Positions 21,890-31,734 of a stretch of 64,000 nucleotides of DNA are shown piece after piece; position 1 is the stretch's first letter, and each line of letters starts with the position of its first letter. The notes beneath the pieces are model-generated. The model was not told the DNA's origin. It saw only the letters and a list, made by a program, of their open reading frames with translations, and made no database searches. The DNA is taken from assembly GCF_025370935.1 (NCBI RefSeq), contig NC_133473.1, forward strand, positions 1,025,772-1,089,771. Direction: 5' to 3'. The stretch comes from Choristoneura fumiferana (Eukaryota; Arthropoda; Insecta; Lepidoptera; Tortricidae). The position numbers were made by a program, and so were the translations under genes.

Positions 21890-22085
21890 AATACATTGTA
21901 TTGTATTGTAAAACTCTTTATTGTACATAAAACATATGAAAAAAACATAACACAGGATAATAAGATGTACAAAGGCGAACTTATCCCTTAAAGGGATCTC
22001 TTCCAGTTAACCTTTGAACGATTGACAGGATATCAGACACAAGAGTAGACACTACAAGTACAATGAAAAGGTAAAAGAACCGAAA
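21890..22085 (-). repeat. LINE 3' end with TACAA tail (left arm)
   Basis: On the minus strand this reads ...GATAAGTTCGCCTTTGTACA..., then TTTTATGTACAATAAAGAGT, then TTTACAATACAATACAAT, a 3' UTR with polyadenylation-like AATAAA and a TACAA repeat tail. Related tails lie at 31,500-31,590, 43,685-43,750 and 54,480-54,680. Confidence 0.65.
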
Positions 22086-22139
22086 TTTAAATTAACACAC
22101 ATTACATTATTATTAGTCCGTCAATTAGACTTTGAAAAA

Positions 22140-22425
22140 AATTTCGGAAACCGATTTTAAAGGTTTTAACTTGCAATGTATGTTTGTTTAATGTATGTAC
22201 CTATGTATATGCGGGTCAAATCTTGCAAGTGACCCAACTCCCGATTTCCGGTGAAGCTGAAAATTTGCATACATATGTACACTGAATGACAATGTAATAA
22301 TCTGGTAGTGATATCCTGGTATTTCAACCAGGATTGTCTCCGCAGGACAGAACTCTTCAACGGTCAATGGCATCGACTTGAAATTTGGTATGCAAATGTA
22401 GTTTGAGTGACTCATTTAGGTATTA
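22140..22425 (-). repeat. Dispersed repeat (ATGCGGGTCAAATCTTGCAA), left arm
   Basis: Long repeat with the words GTGACCCAACTCCCGATTTC, CCAGGATTGTCTCCGCAGGA and GGTCAATGGCATCGACTTGA. Counterpart 54,150-54,420; older relative at 6,412-6,625. Short frames on the minus strand are alike in both arms but have no domain. Confidence 0.6.
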
Positions 22426-22899
22426 GCCAATACGGTATCTGACTATTTTGTATAATATGTTTTATATATTAAAACTACACAATGCCTGTTATCGAATAGA
22501 AAAACAATTTTTAAGCTACCTTTACAAATCTTGAATTTCATTTATAACATAACAAAGTTATAAAGGTTTGAAATTCAAGATTAAACAGAGAAAGACATAC
22601 TGGCATGTGACGTCACACGCCAGTACCACCATACTTGCTGCATAGAGAAAAGCGTTTGACAAAGATACAGGTATATAGATTTTTAAAAAAAAACACTGTA
22701 AATCCACTTTTCAACCGATTTCAGTTTTCTCTTCGCTAAACACTGTCTGTACATCTATATTTTCATAATAGTATTAAGATATGGCATATTCAGGAGTTGT
22801 CAAATACCGTATTGCAAGCAATACCCTAACGTCAAGAAAATCCCACGATACTAACGCCATCTAGCGATATTTCACCTATCTTTTAGCCCTCACTAACCT

Positions 22900-23510
22900 G
22901 TTTTAATTATTTGCTCCTATTACAAGCCACACCCTGTATAGTTATCGTAGATTCTACTGCTCAAACGGTATTTTGCCTTTGTTCATTTACTTTTAAAGAT
23001 AATGAAGTCTTTACTTGTCCCCTTTGTCATACAATTTAAATAGTATTAACAATGTACGCCGTCCTAGAGCCCAACTGACCTCGCCTGTCACGCTACAAAC
23101 AAAAAAAAAGATGTATATTGTTTCTTCGAATAAACGCTAAAGGTCGCTGAATTAATGTAGTTTAGTTTTTTTTTTATTCAACTGGATGGCAAACTAGCAA
23201 GTGGGTCTCCGGATAATAAGAGATCACCACCGCTCATAAACACCTGCAACACCAGGGAGATTGCAGATGCGTTGCCAACCTAGAGGCCTAAGATGGGATA
23301 CCTCAAGTGCCAGTAATTTCACCGGCTGTCTTACTCTCCACGCCGAAACCCAACAATGCAAGCACTGCTGTTTCACGGCAGGATTAGTGAGCAAGATGGT
23401 GGTAGCAATCCGGGCGGACCTTGCACAAGGTCCTACCATCGCCAAGTTTAGTGTTTTTAGTTTGACGAGTACGGTCTATGTTTTAGATATTATTGCGCTC
23501 CTATTACCTT
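22900..23510. mobile_element. GCCACACCC-type MITE interrupted by a SINE-like copy (left arm)
   Basis: AGCCACACCCTGTATAG (22,925) and GCTCCTATTACC (23,495) with TTTGACGAGTACGGTCTATG mark the family seen at 2,754-3,111. Between them, from TTTTTTTTATTCAACTGG (23,166) to GGTCCTACCATC (23,450), lies a SINE-like copy. The host MITE resumes right after it. The same nested arrangement is in the right arm, so the SINE insertion predates the duplication or allelic split. Confidence 0.75.
23166..23450 (+). repeat. SINE-like repeat, 'CCTTGCACAAGG' family, copy 3 (left arm)
   Basis: Complete copy including GACCTTGCACAAGGTCCTACC. Inserted into the MITE described above. The reading frames across it on both strands repeat from copy to copy only because the DNA does. 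Confidence 0.8.
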
Positions 23511-23994
23511 AAGGCCTCATCTTGTGGTTCCTGGAATTTTGTTACTAGTTATCTTACCTATATAACCGTATTTAGAAAATTTACTACGATAAGCTCTACC
23601 AAAGGTACATCTAACATAATAATTATTATAATTATTATTTGTTCAACTAGATACACAATAAGCTCCAAATACATTCTCAGAAACTGTATAATACCTAATA
23701 AATTGTCCGGTAAAAGTCATGTCATCTCATCCCATGCGACGACAAATAGATTGAAAAACAAATTGATTTCGGTATTTATTGTTTTCCATGAATTGTTGAT
23801 TGAGTGAGCTCCAATTTTATTCAGGTTCGGATTGGAAAGCTTTGTAAAGAATACAATATGCAGGTGAATGTAGAACTGACGTATTGCAGAATTTGTAGAA
23901 TCGGTAAAGCATGAGTCGGACTCGTGCACAAAAGTACAATTTCCGTCGTTATTCATCGAGCAAAAAAACAAAAACGAATTACCTAACCAACAAC

Positions 23995-24192
23995 ATGTTG
24001 GAAAATCCCCGACTTTGTCACTTCAAAGTTCGATATCTCAAAAACGGCTGAACCAACTTTAATAAAACATGTTGAAAACTATTACTAGAAAACCTGTTTT
24101 CAAGTTTAAGAGCTACGGTGCCACAGACAGACAGACAGACACACATAGCGGTCAAACTTATAACACCCCTCTTTTTGTGTCGGGGGTTAAAA
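23995..24192 (-). repeat. CCCCCGAC-type dispersed repeat (left arm)
   Basis: Bounded by TCCCCGACTTTGTCACTTC on one side and TTTTTGTGTCGGGGGTTAAA on the other, with GCCACAGACAGACAGACAGA inside. The near-symmetric TCCCCGAC / GTCGGGGG ends look like short imperfect inverted termini. Other copies: 40,366-40,566, 52,430-52,625, and the split copy at 27,051-27,102 plus 33,838-34,025. Confidence 0.75.
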
Positions 24193-24639
24193 ATACACTT
24201 TTCTTGAGTGGGTACCCCTTTTTTCACTTTTTTGACATCAACCTTTTGTCTTATTATTTCACAATGCGAAATGCTCCATCTATGACATGTACCTTTGTAT
24301 TTCCGTCACCTACGTATATACTTATATATACAAATAACATACAAGTTTAGAATAATACGGTTCGATATAAATTTAGGAATTTTTTTTCAGATCTTTACCC
24401 GAACACCTGGACAGATATGATAAGGGCTTTTGCTCAAGTTGAAACGGACACGCTTCGCTCGCTCTTCGTACTCGCTTTAACCAGCTACACATCTCATTGC
24501 ACCATACCACCATACCATCTTTATTATATAAAATAAGTATGATTGCTTTTTTGGAGTCTTTTTGTATTTTTTATTTCAACTCCAAATCTGTTACTTTTAC
24601 GGGTACCCCGTGAAACCATATCAAAATACAAACTGAGAC

Positions 24640-24905
24640 ATGGATGCACAGAAAAACCAGAAAAAGAGACCAGCACTGGGAATCGAACCCAGGTCCATAG
24701 ATGTCGCTAGTGCTGCTGCTTAAGTAGCATAGTAAAAACCAGCAACCTGAGATATGTATGCATAGGAATAAATCGTATCTAGATTCCTATCCAGCAGTGG
24801 TATAGAGATTATAGCACGCAGCACGGATGGCTGAGGACCTGGGTTCGATTCCCAGTGCTGGTCTCTTTTTCTGGGTTTTCTGTGCATCAATGTCTCAGTT
24901 TGTTT
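24640..24905. repeat. tRNA-like fold-back repeat, copy A (left arm)
   Basis: The right half reads CCAGCAGTGGTATAGAGATT, then ATAGCACGCAGCACGGATGG, then CTGAGGACCTGGGTTCGATT, then CCCAGTGCTGG. CCAGCA pairs with TGCTGG like an acceptor stem. CTGGG-TTCGATT-CCCAG is a perfect T-arm with B box. CAGC-ACGGATG-GCTG forms an anticodon-like stem. The left half (24,660-24,706) holds the inverted partner (CCAGCACTGGGAATCGAACC). Outer arms include TTCTGTGCATC words. The D-arm is poor and the anticodon loop lacks a proper T33, so this is not a functional tRNA gene. Confidence 0.7.
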
Positions 24906-25034
24906 GTTTGTTTTCGATATAAAATAAGTAAACAAACACTATTGACAAACATATCGACGACACATATCGCCGGATGAACGAATTTAAGTTTACTTTGCAA
25001 CCCAGAATTAGCCTCACTATTAATTACCGACATT

Positions 25035-25310
25035 AAATGGCTGTACAACTTCCAAAACCGCTACATTATCTCAAACAAGATGTAAATAACGTCATACAGC
25101 GGCAACAAACGGCCCTTTGTCAAGAATATGGGGCGGAACAGCGTGTTTGCGGTCAGCACAGCGGCATGTTTTACACAGTGCTAACCACAAACACTGGCGT
25201 TTTGTGCCCACTGTATCAGAAAGTCATACGAAAACGGCCGGCGGTGCAAGGGACGAGAGGCGACGAGCGTGGAATGCGTCTCTGTCATTACCGTAGACAA
25301 CAAGATCTTG
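25035..25310 (-). pseudogene. Remnant of BEL/Pao gag 3' part at the inner edge of the left arm
   Basis: In reverse complement this aligns with 51,345-51,580, the end of the gag frame and the bases after it. Shared blocks include CAACAAACGGCCCTTTGTCA, GTTTTGTGCCCACTGTA and GTCATACGAAAACGGCCG. About one base in six or seven differs and there are many one-base indels, far more than in the rest of the arm. The 94-codon plus-strand frame here is antisense and meaningless. Homology stops at about 25,310. Confidence 0.75.
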
Positions 25311-25329
25311 AACGCGTGTGAGCTTTATT

Positions 25330-25550
25330 ATAAATGAAATGAAATAAGTAGTTTATTTAAGTCTCTAGATATGGTAAAATTAGTGTTGTATTCGTAGGTA
25401 GTTGAGTTTCTTGTTACCTCGTTGAGTTTCTTGCCGGATTCTTCTCAACAGAGGTTTTTCCGAACCGGTGGTAGATTTTTTTTGACATTCATAAGTGCTG
25501 TAGCCTAAATTGAATAAAGATATTTTGACTTTGACTTTGACTTTGATAGT
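25330..25550 (+). repeat. LINE 3' UTR with GACTTT tail, truncated copy
   Basis: From GTTGAGTTTCTTGCCGGATT through AACCGGTGG and TTGAATAAAGATATTTTGAC to three GACTTT units. Same 3' end as 9,851-10,088. It abuts the inner edge of the left arm. Confidence 0.8.
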
Positions 25551-25559
25551 GCTATTAAC

Positions 25560-26320
25560 AATCCTTATGCGTAGTGACATGTCTAACCAGATACACTCGG
25601 CACTCAAACATTGTCTTATATCTAAAAAGTTTTTTTTTATTAAACATAATTACTATGTATTTACGTTTCGGTTTCACTGTTTGTAGTTTTTTATAAGTTG
25701 GTTTATAAAGTCCTGATGGTCCCAATGGAGGACCAGCGCCGTCCGTTAGGCCAGCGGTATGCTATTACAATTATTTTCTTTCTTCTTTCATTTTTCAATG
25801 CATGCGTCATCATCAAGAGTAGACACGCATTATAGGGAGCTCATTAAAGGTAATTACGGTCTATATCTCATAAAAAGCATACTATATCATCTGATAATAA
25901 CCGTAAACTGTTATTAACTGATCTTTACCCCGGCCCGGCCCGCCCCATTCAGCTAACATTCTACCCGCTGCCCGCTCCGCTCTTCACTCCGCTACACGCC
26001 CCACTGCCCGCTTATCCCTTCCATAGTCCGCGGAGCAGCCAAAGCATTCGTCCGTTAACCGATATGAGGCGCAGTTTGAATTGCAAAACCACCTACTAGG
26101 AATTCGCTTGCTTAAAACAAAATGCACATTTTGTGCAGCGAGCGCTTGCTTCTGAAATATGACTTATTTATTCGATTCTGTCGGCGTTTCTTTTATTTAT
26201 AGTGTACAAGGAAACTACAGAATGGGAATCGAATAGCTGGCTTTGTTGGAATTTGGAATTATTCGTGCACTCATACTTTTTGAAAGTTATTTTGTTCTTG
26301 CAACGTTTCTATGTATACAG
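25560..26320. other. Spacer, no gene seen
   Basis: Contains a C-rich tract (about 25,928-26,020, with CCCGGCCCGGCCCGCCCC and repeated CCGCT words) and otherwise ordinary AT-rich DNA. The frame at 26,202-26,444 runs into a repeat and has no recognised domain. Confidence 0.4.
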
Positions 26321-26321
26321 G

Positions 26322-26450
26322 GTTCGTAACAGAAATGACCTCATCCTGCGTACTTTTGCTTTGAAGAAGGGCTTTGCTAACACTAGTTGTCATAGATACC
26401 TATACCCACGGAACCCTTGGTGCGCGAGTGCAATACGCGCTTGATAATTT
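26322..26450 (+). repeat. Dispersed repeat fragment (GGAACCCTTGGTGCGCGAG)
   Basis: Same family as 1-135: GCGTACTTTTGCTTTGAAG, GCTAACACTAGTTGTCATAG and CCCACGGAACCCTTGGTGCG. Non-coding. Confidence 0.6.
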
Positions 26451-27050
26451 TTTTACCAAAGAACCATGATTAGGTTTATGCACATCGGAAACAATCGTGT
26501 CTTTCCGAAGTAAATCGGCCAGTATCGGCTAATAGCGGGATGGTCGTTAGGCGCACCGTAAAACTGAAGTTTCGCCGTTATCTGAGGCTCGCCACTAACT
26601 AGGGGATAAGCTTTCAGATAGCTAAAGCATAAGATAAAGTTATCATTGATTGAATTTTGTTTCTTTGCGTGCAAAAGTTGTTTTTTTGTAGATTAGTAAC
26701 TTTCGGCCTTGATTTCGTCTAATTTCAAGATTACAATTATACAAGTTTGCAATTAGGCCTTAGCTTATGCGTCTGTTTCTGACGTATTTTGGCGTTTTGC
26801 CTGTGAACGTGTTTCTTGACTGACTAGACCGATACGAGACCGACATGCTTGGCCACAGGCCTGGCGAGAGTTTTTTTTATATATATAAGGCGCCGCCCAT
26901 GGACAGCCATAACAAGCTGAGTTTCGGATGCGTTGCCGGCCCTTTGAGAAATGAAAAGGCTCGTTTGCATTTTAAATTTGCGGAGGTTGGTGCAGATACG
27001 CCTTGATGTAGGTATAACTTAGGTAGGTATTTCTTTTCGCGGGCTTATTT
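26451..27050. other. Spacer with a short SINE-like scrap
   Basis: GGCGCCGCCCATGGACAGCC, then GATGCGTTGCCGGCC, near 26,889-26,943 resembles the middle of the SINE-like family. Nothing else is recognised. Confidence 0.4.
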
Positions 27051-27102
27051 TAAACCCCCGATGCAAAAAGAGGGGTGTTATAAGTTTGACCGCTATTTGT
27101 GT
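27051..27102 (+). repeat. Left half of a split CCCCCGAC-type repeat
   Basis: Reads TTAAACCCCCGATGCAAAAA, then GAGGGGTGTTATAAGTTTGA, then CCGCTATTTGTGTCT, and is cut off by the T run (LINE poly(A) on the minus strand). The missing continuation (TCTGTCTGTCTG...GGCACTGTAGCTCTTAAAC) begins at about 33,838. Confidence 0.7.
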
Positions 27103-27171
27103 CTTTTTTTTTTTTTTTTTTTTTTATTTATCTCAACAAAAAGAAATACATTAAATTTATGACAAATACTT

Positions 27172-27199
27172 CGCCAAACTGCAAAACAGTTTGTTGGCG
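27172..27199 (-). terminator. Hairpin in LINE 3' UTR, probable RT-recognition structure
   Basis: CGCCAACAAACTG and CAGTTTGGCG on the minus strand pair into about ten base pairs with a small bulge and a short TTTTG loop, ~50 bases before the poly(A). The same stem with a different loop is at 13,500-13,528 and 61,569-61,596. Many LINE reverse transcriptases recognise a 3' stem-loop. That role is inferred here. Confidence 0.5.
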
Positions 27200-27310
27200 A
27201 ATACTACACTCCTTATTTTTAACATTATAATATTCAACAATAGGTACCTACTATTAATTAAATTACATCGTGTAGTTTTATATTAATTATATAACTTAGT
27301 TTTATGATAA

Positions 27311-30292
27311 TTAATTATTTTCTTCCAGGAAATCATCTATCAAATACGCTTTGACTCTGGTTTTAAATGCTCCTTTACTCATACACTCTGTTTCAGGGAG
27401 AAGTTTATTGAAGATCCGCGGGATTAGATAAGCTCTCGTTCTTTGTCCGTAGTAGTTACAAGATCTTGGTTCCTTATAGCTCACACGCGACGTTATTCTT
27501 AAATTATGGTTATATGTCTTACACACTTTAAAATCACGGCTACCATACTGATCAACTGCTAACAGGTATTTGAATTTGGCATGCACAGGTAAGATGTCAA
27601 ATTTCTTAAACAAAGTGTTGTATTTACCTTTACAGTTTTTTTTTTCTTTTTTACTTATAATCACTTTTAGCAATCTTAATTGTAGGTTTAAAATTCTATT
27701 TAGGTACGTTTGAAAGGTACGACCGTATGCAGCCAGTCCATAGCTAATTACTGAGTCAGCCAAAGCGTGATACAATGTAAGCAATGTCGCCCTGTTGAGT
27801 ACGCACTTCAGGTTTTTAAACTTACATAGAATAGATCTGAGCTTATTGCAAACGTTCTCGACATGAGGTTTCCAATTGAAATTACAATCTATCGTGAGGC
27901 CAAGGTACCTATAGGTATCCACAACCTCTAAAGGATGACAATTACACATAGACAAACCATTATGCAAGCACTCGTAGGAGTGCCCGACGATTTCAATTGG
28001 CTCATGGGGTTTCCTCATGCGCGGAGAATTGATCAACATACACTTCGTCTTCGCGACATTAAGGATGATGCCATTATCGTGTGCCCACCGTAACAAATTA
28101 TTAAAGTCAGCTTGAAGCTGATGTTGTATGGTTGCAACATCCCTATGGGCGCACACCAGGCACGTGTCGTCCGCGTACATGTAAGTGGAGCAGTGTTCAA
28201 CCACGTTGCTAACGCTGTTCACGTGCATGGTGTAGCCCACAGGCCCATACACAGACCCGGTTGGCACACCATACACGACGTCTGCTTCCTCTCCTCTTTC
28301 CCCATTAATCATAGTATACAATGTTCGGTTTTTTAAATAACTACGGAACCATTGACTCACGGGACCTCGAATCCCACACTCGTGCATAGCTTGCAGTAGC
28401 AACTCGTGGTCCAGTGTGTCAAATGCCTTTTTAAAATCTATAAACAACACAGCTACATACATTCTTTTGTCTAATTTATCGTTAATATCATCAGCAAAAC
28501 GCATCAGAGCAGTCGTCGTGCTTCGCCTCTTACGAAACCCATGCTGCACATCTGATAGTACATTGTGGTTATCTAAGAAGTAATGTATTTGCTCAATCAA
28601 TATTTTTTCTGTTATTTTATTCACTACGGACAAGATGGCAATAGGCCTATAGTTCGAGTAATCTAAGTGGCTGCCCTGTTTAAATATAGGGCGAATAATA
28701 GCTTTCTTTAAAGTATCCGGATATGCCCCGGTTTGAGCGCACATATTCACAAACTTTGCCAAGACAGGACTAATTTCTTTTTTAATGAACTTAAGGTCTT
28801 GCACTCGAATTCCATCAGTACCTGGAGATTTTCGGCAATTCAACTGATCTATAATCTTTTCAACTTCTAGTGCTGTCACTTTCCTAAATCGAAATGACAC
28901 ACAACTTGGTTTTACATACTTGTTACGATCCAAAAAAATATAACCACAATGATGCTTAATTTTATCTATTTCTTGCGTAAAGGTTTTAGCAAAGTTTGTA
29001 CATATATTACACAGTGAATCATGTTCTCCTAAATATTTCATAATAACACTATCCAAATTTAATTTTTTACTACCCAGCCATTTATTAATAATTGACCATA
29101 TTTTTCTACAGTCCCCTTCACAGTCTAAAATTTCATTTTTTCTGTATTTGTTTCTAGCCACATTTATTAATTTGTTTGTAATATTCCTGTGTCTAGTATA
29201 ATCTAGTCTGAGATTCACATTTTTAGGACAAGCCTTCCACTTTCTAAACAAATTATCCCTGCGGTCTATCATTTCCCTTATCGTATTATTTATCCATGGC
29301 TGAGATTCACGCGTCTTAATAGGTATCACTTTAGTTTTACAAGAATTGTATATATTATCGAATAAAAGATAAATTTTTTCATACAATAACAAGGGGCAAT
29401 CTATCGATAAAAAACTATTCCAATCTATTTTACACAGCTCTGTTCTTACCATTTTATTATTGAACACTAATACATTGTTTTGCAGTTGTTGTGACATACT
29501 GGGGCGCGATCCGCATCCGTCTACCTCCAGATTTGCTCCCACCATGTAGTGGTCCGACAACTTACACGTGAGCATGTGTGCGGCAGTGCGCGTACGAGAG
29601 CGCACCCACACGTGATCTATACACGATTTAGACAACGACCCAGCGATAACTTCTTCTCTAGTGCATTCCGTTATTGCACAAAGCAGCCCGCATTCACACA
29701 AGGTGTTTTTGTAATTCTCAGTTATGGTATTTTTGCTATTTATGTCTATGTTGGTGTCTCCAATCAAAATAATGTCATTTTTTGCTGGTATTCGCTTTAA
29801 TAATTTACTGAGCTCTTCTACAAAAATGACTTTATTAGTATTTGGTGGTCTATACATGGCAATGATATGCAAACTTTCAAATTTATTTTGCCGACTTGAT
29901 TTTTTTATTTGGCAATGCAATATTTCCATTGCTTTTGCTTGCTCACTTGTAATTTTTGGACACCATGTAGCTTTGACATACATCAGAAGACCCCCCCCTC
30001 GTCTCGTTTCTCTGGTAAAGGCAAACATTTCGTAGCCCGGTAAGCTATAAAAACACAACTCCTGTTTCTTAATATTTATTTCGCTTAAAATAATAATGTC
30101 TATCTTATTTTCGCATCCTTGAAGGAGCATAAGCAATTCACTAAAATTTTTCCTTAATGATCTGATATTCAGATGTACTATTTGCAAGTCATTGGCTGAA
30201 TCCTGTATGTATTTAGTCCATTTCTCTGTCTGAGTAAAAGTGTTGTACTCCACATTGCAATCTAGGTCTGAAGTAGGATCATTGCGTCCCAT
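27311..30292 (-). CDS. LINE ORF2: endonuclease and reverse transcriptase (993 aa, uninterrupted)
   Basis: The encoded enzyme nicks target DNA and copies the element RNA onto it. The endonuclease domain (residues ~35-255) keeps its key residues: H-L-N-I-R-S-L (40-46), L-S-E (69-71), Y-R-P-P (147-150), I-G-D-T-N (177-181), I-D-H (225-227) and L-S-D-H (245-248). The reverse transcriptase (~520-800) keeps S-P-G-T-D-G (489-494), N-Y-R-P-I (547-551), F-I-D-F-K-K-A-F-D (617-625) and Y-A-D-D (706-709). The usual G-V-P-Q-G-S-V-L-G-P box reads G-V-P-T-G-S-V-Y-G-P (675-684), an unusual substitution at two well-conserved places. C-terminal residues ~800-993 are the conserved tail with no named domain. 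The length is normal for this class. The first ATG is used as start. Whether the element is mobile cannot be told from sequence alone. Confidence 0.9.
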   Translation of the reverse strand: MGRNDPTSDLDCNVEYNTFTQTEKWTKYIQDSANDLQIVHLNIRSLRKNFSELLMLLQGCENKIDIIILSEINIKKQELCFYSLPGYEMFAFTRETRRGGGLLMYVKATWCPKITSEQAKAMEILHCQIKKSSRQNKFESLHIIAMYRPPNTNKVIFVEELSKLLKRIPAKNDIILIGDTNIDINSKNTITENYKNTLCECGLLCAITECTREEVIAGSLSKSCIDHVWVRSRTRTAAHMLTCKLSDHYMVGANLEVDGCGSRPSMSQQLQNNVLVFNNKMVRTELCKIDWNSFLSIDCPLLLYEKIYLLFDNIYNSCKTKVIPIKTRESQPWINNTIREMIDRRDNLFRKWKACPKNVNLRLDYTRHRNITNKLINVARNKYRKNEILDCEGDCRKIWSIINKWLGSKKLNLDSVIMKYLGEHDSLCNICTNFAKTFTQEIDKIKHHCGYIFLDRNKYVKPSCVSFRFRKVTALEVEKIIDQLNCRKSPGTDGIRVQDLKFIKKEISPVLAKFVNMCAQTGAYPDTLKKAIIRPIFKQGSHLDYSNYRPIAILSVVNKITEKILIEQIHYFLDNHNVLSDVQHGFRKRRSTTTALMRFADDINDKLDKRMYVAVLFIDFKKAFDTLDHELLLQAMHECGIRGPVSQWFRSYLKNRTLYTMINGERGEEADVVYGVPTGSVYGPVGYTMHVNSVSNVVEHCSTYMYADDTCLVCAHRDVATIQHQLQADFNNLLRWAHDNGIILNVAKTKCMLINSPRMRKPHEPIEIVGHSYECLHNGLSMCNCHPLEVVDTYRYLGLTIDCNFNWKPHVENVCNKLRSILCKFKNLKCVLNRATLLTLYHALADSVISYGLAAYGRTFQTYLNRILNLQLRLLKVIISKKEKKNCKGKYNTLFKKFDILPVHAKFKYLLAVDQYGSRDFKVCKTYNHNLRITSRVSYKEPRSCNYYGQRTRAYLIPRIFNKLLPETECMSKGAFKTRVKAYLIDDFLEENN

Positions 30293-30300
30293 GCGACGAA

Positions 30301-31490
30301 AAAGGTTATATGATAATAAATGACTAAATTGATTTTATTGTTTTGTTTTATTAAGCTATTCTCCAGCTTCATTTCTGTATATCAATTATTTCTCAAATCC
30401 AAGTACTTTTTGAGATTTCAACCCCTAAAAAGTTCCATGTGATATGAGCTCGACGTAGAAAGTTATACATCTCGATAGAACTTTACACGCCGGTCGCCTC
30501 GCCCCGCGGAGGGGCGCGTGCGGGGTTCTATCGTCAGTCGTCACCGGTCTTCGCGGGAGATGACACGCTTTATTACTTTATGTTATTTTGGCACGTTTTC
30601 TTTGGTGTGGGTTTCTTTATAATTTTATTTTTTGTGGGGCTTGAATTTAACTCCTAATAAAACGAATCGTCGCTCGAGACGACTTATAAACTTGGCACTA
30701 GACCAACGAATCAACGAAGTACAAGTGAAATTAATAATTTAATTACAAATGGTCCAACAGAGGATAGTCATCATGGTTCAGAAAGACGTAATTAGCTATT
30801 TCTTCTATTTAAAAAAATAATAGTGTGTGTTTTTATGTTTTTACGGTTTAAGTGCTTCTGCCGTTAGATTCCGGAGTAAAAGGTAGCATATTTACCTCTT
30901 AGAACTTTATTTATAGTAAATCAATATAAACCGGAAAAAATATTCGTAACGTATTATGATCTTAGCAATAAAAGTTTTATATAGATTTCACGATCAGAAA
31001 AGTTTTAATAAGCACGATGTATATAGTTATGTACCATTAATCGATGGAAACTAGATAGAATTTCAGAGTTGTAAGAGCACTTGTAACCATTTACGCCGGA
31101 ACAGACACGCGTTGTCGAGTTCACTTGTGCATATGTCACCTTCTTCTACGGAACTCATTTAAGTTAACACCGTTTACGTCTCAAATTTTATTTTCTATTT
31201 ATTTTTATGGAATAAAATATCATACATACATACATATACGTAACGCTTTATTCCCTGTATGGTAGGAAGAGACAATAGAGCGCCATACGCTTCTATTCTG
31301 ACATAGTTCTCTCGCTTCATCCACATTCATCACTCCTCATACATGCTCGACGCTTTCGGGTACTTCTAACCTATATAGCCTCTCTTCAATATGCCGCCGA
31401 TCTGGTCGGTGTACGTTTTACGAGGATAATATAATAAACTAATGCCCCAGTCATATCTTCTGCAAATGTAGAAACATCACACAGTACGGA
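30301..31490. other. Upstream of LINE ORF2, unassigned
   Basis: Holds a GC-rich block at about 30,480-30,560 (CGCCCCGCGGAGGGGCGCG is a strong hairpin) and AT-rich flanks. It could be 5' UTR of the LINE or an inserted sequence. No ORF1-like frame is seen directly upstream of ORF2. Confidence 0.35.
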
Positions 31491-31494
31491 ATCA

Positions 31495-31590
31495 TGTTTG
31501 TATGTATGTAAACTCTTTATTGCACATAAAAATAAAAAATAAAATACACAGAGGGGAGAAAAAAGGCGAGCTATTGATCTAGAGCGTGAT
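31495..31590 (-). repeat. LINE 3' end fragment (CTCTTTATTGCACATAAA type)
   Basis: TATGTATGTAAACTCTTTAT, then TGCACATAAAAATAAAAAAT and GGCGAGCTATTGATC, resembles the TACAA-tailed 3' end at 21,890-22,085. Confidence 0.5.
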
Positions 31591-31734
31591 GCGATGTAAA
31601 ATCTAGGTAAAGAAAGTAGTGTCGCCGTTCAACCCGCACTTTCTGTAGGCACATCGCCAATATTGGAACCATCGCCTACAAAGGAACTGACGCCTATAAA
31701 TGAAATTTCTGATACCGAAACGGTTACTTTAACT

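Larger units (their letters stand above)
12322..25310 (+). repeat. Left arm of giant inverted duplication
   Basis: The whole interval matches the reverse complement of 51,345-62,768. Markers in the right order include identical protein-length frames at 14,472-14,675 and 60,419-60,622, near-identical frames at 24,069-24,350 and 52,269-52,550, and a shared MITE at 16.6 and 58.1-58.5 kb. Excluding the retrotransposon at 18,538-20,008, the segments are about 6.2 and 5.3 kb on the left and 6.2 and 5.2 kb on the right. Most of the arm appears only a few percent diverged. The innermost ~300 bp is clearly more diverged. Confidence 0.95.
27103..30300 (-). mobile_element. Non-LTR retrotransposon, 3' half with intact ORF2, 3' UTR and poly(A)
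   Basis: On the minus strand ORF2 ends at 27,311. A ~190-bp 3' UTR follows with a hairpin at 27,172-27,199, then a pure A run of about 23 bases (27,103-27,125 read as T). The uninterrupted ORF and long A tail indicate a recent insertion. The element probably continues upstream to 33,838 (see the ORF1 entry). Class: LINE with an N-terminal AP-type endonuclease, CR1/Jockey side of the tree. I do not assign the family more precisely. Confidence 0.8.

Noticed and set aside
25037..25321. 94-codon plus frame as a gene
   Set aside because: It is the antisense of a decayed gag fragment.
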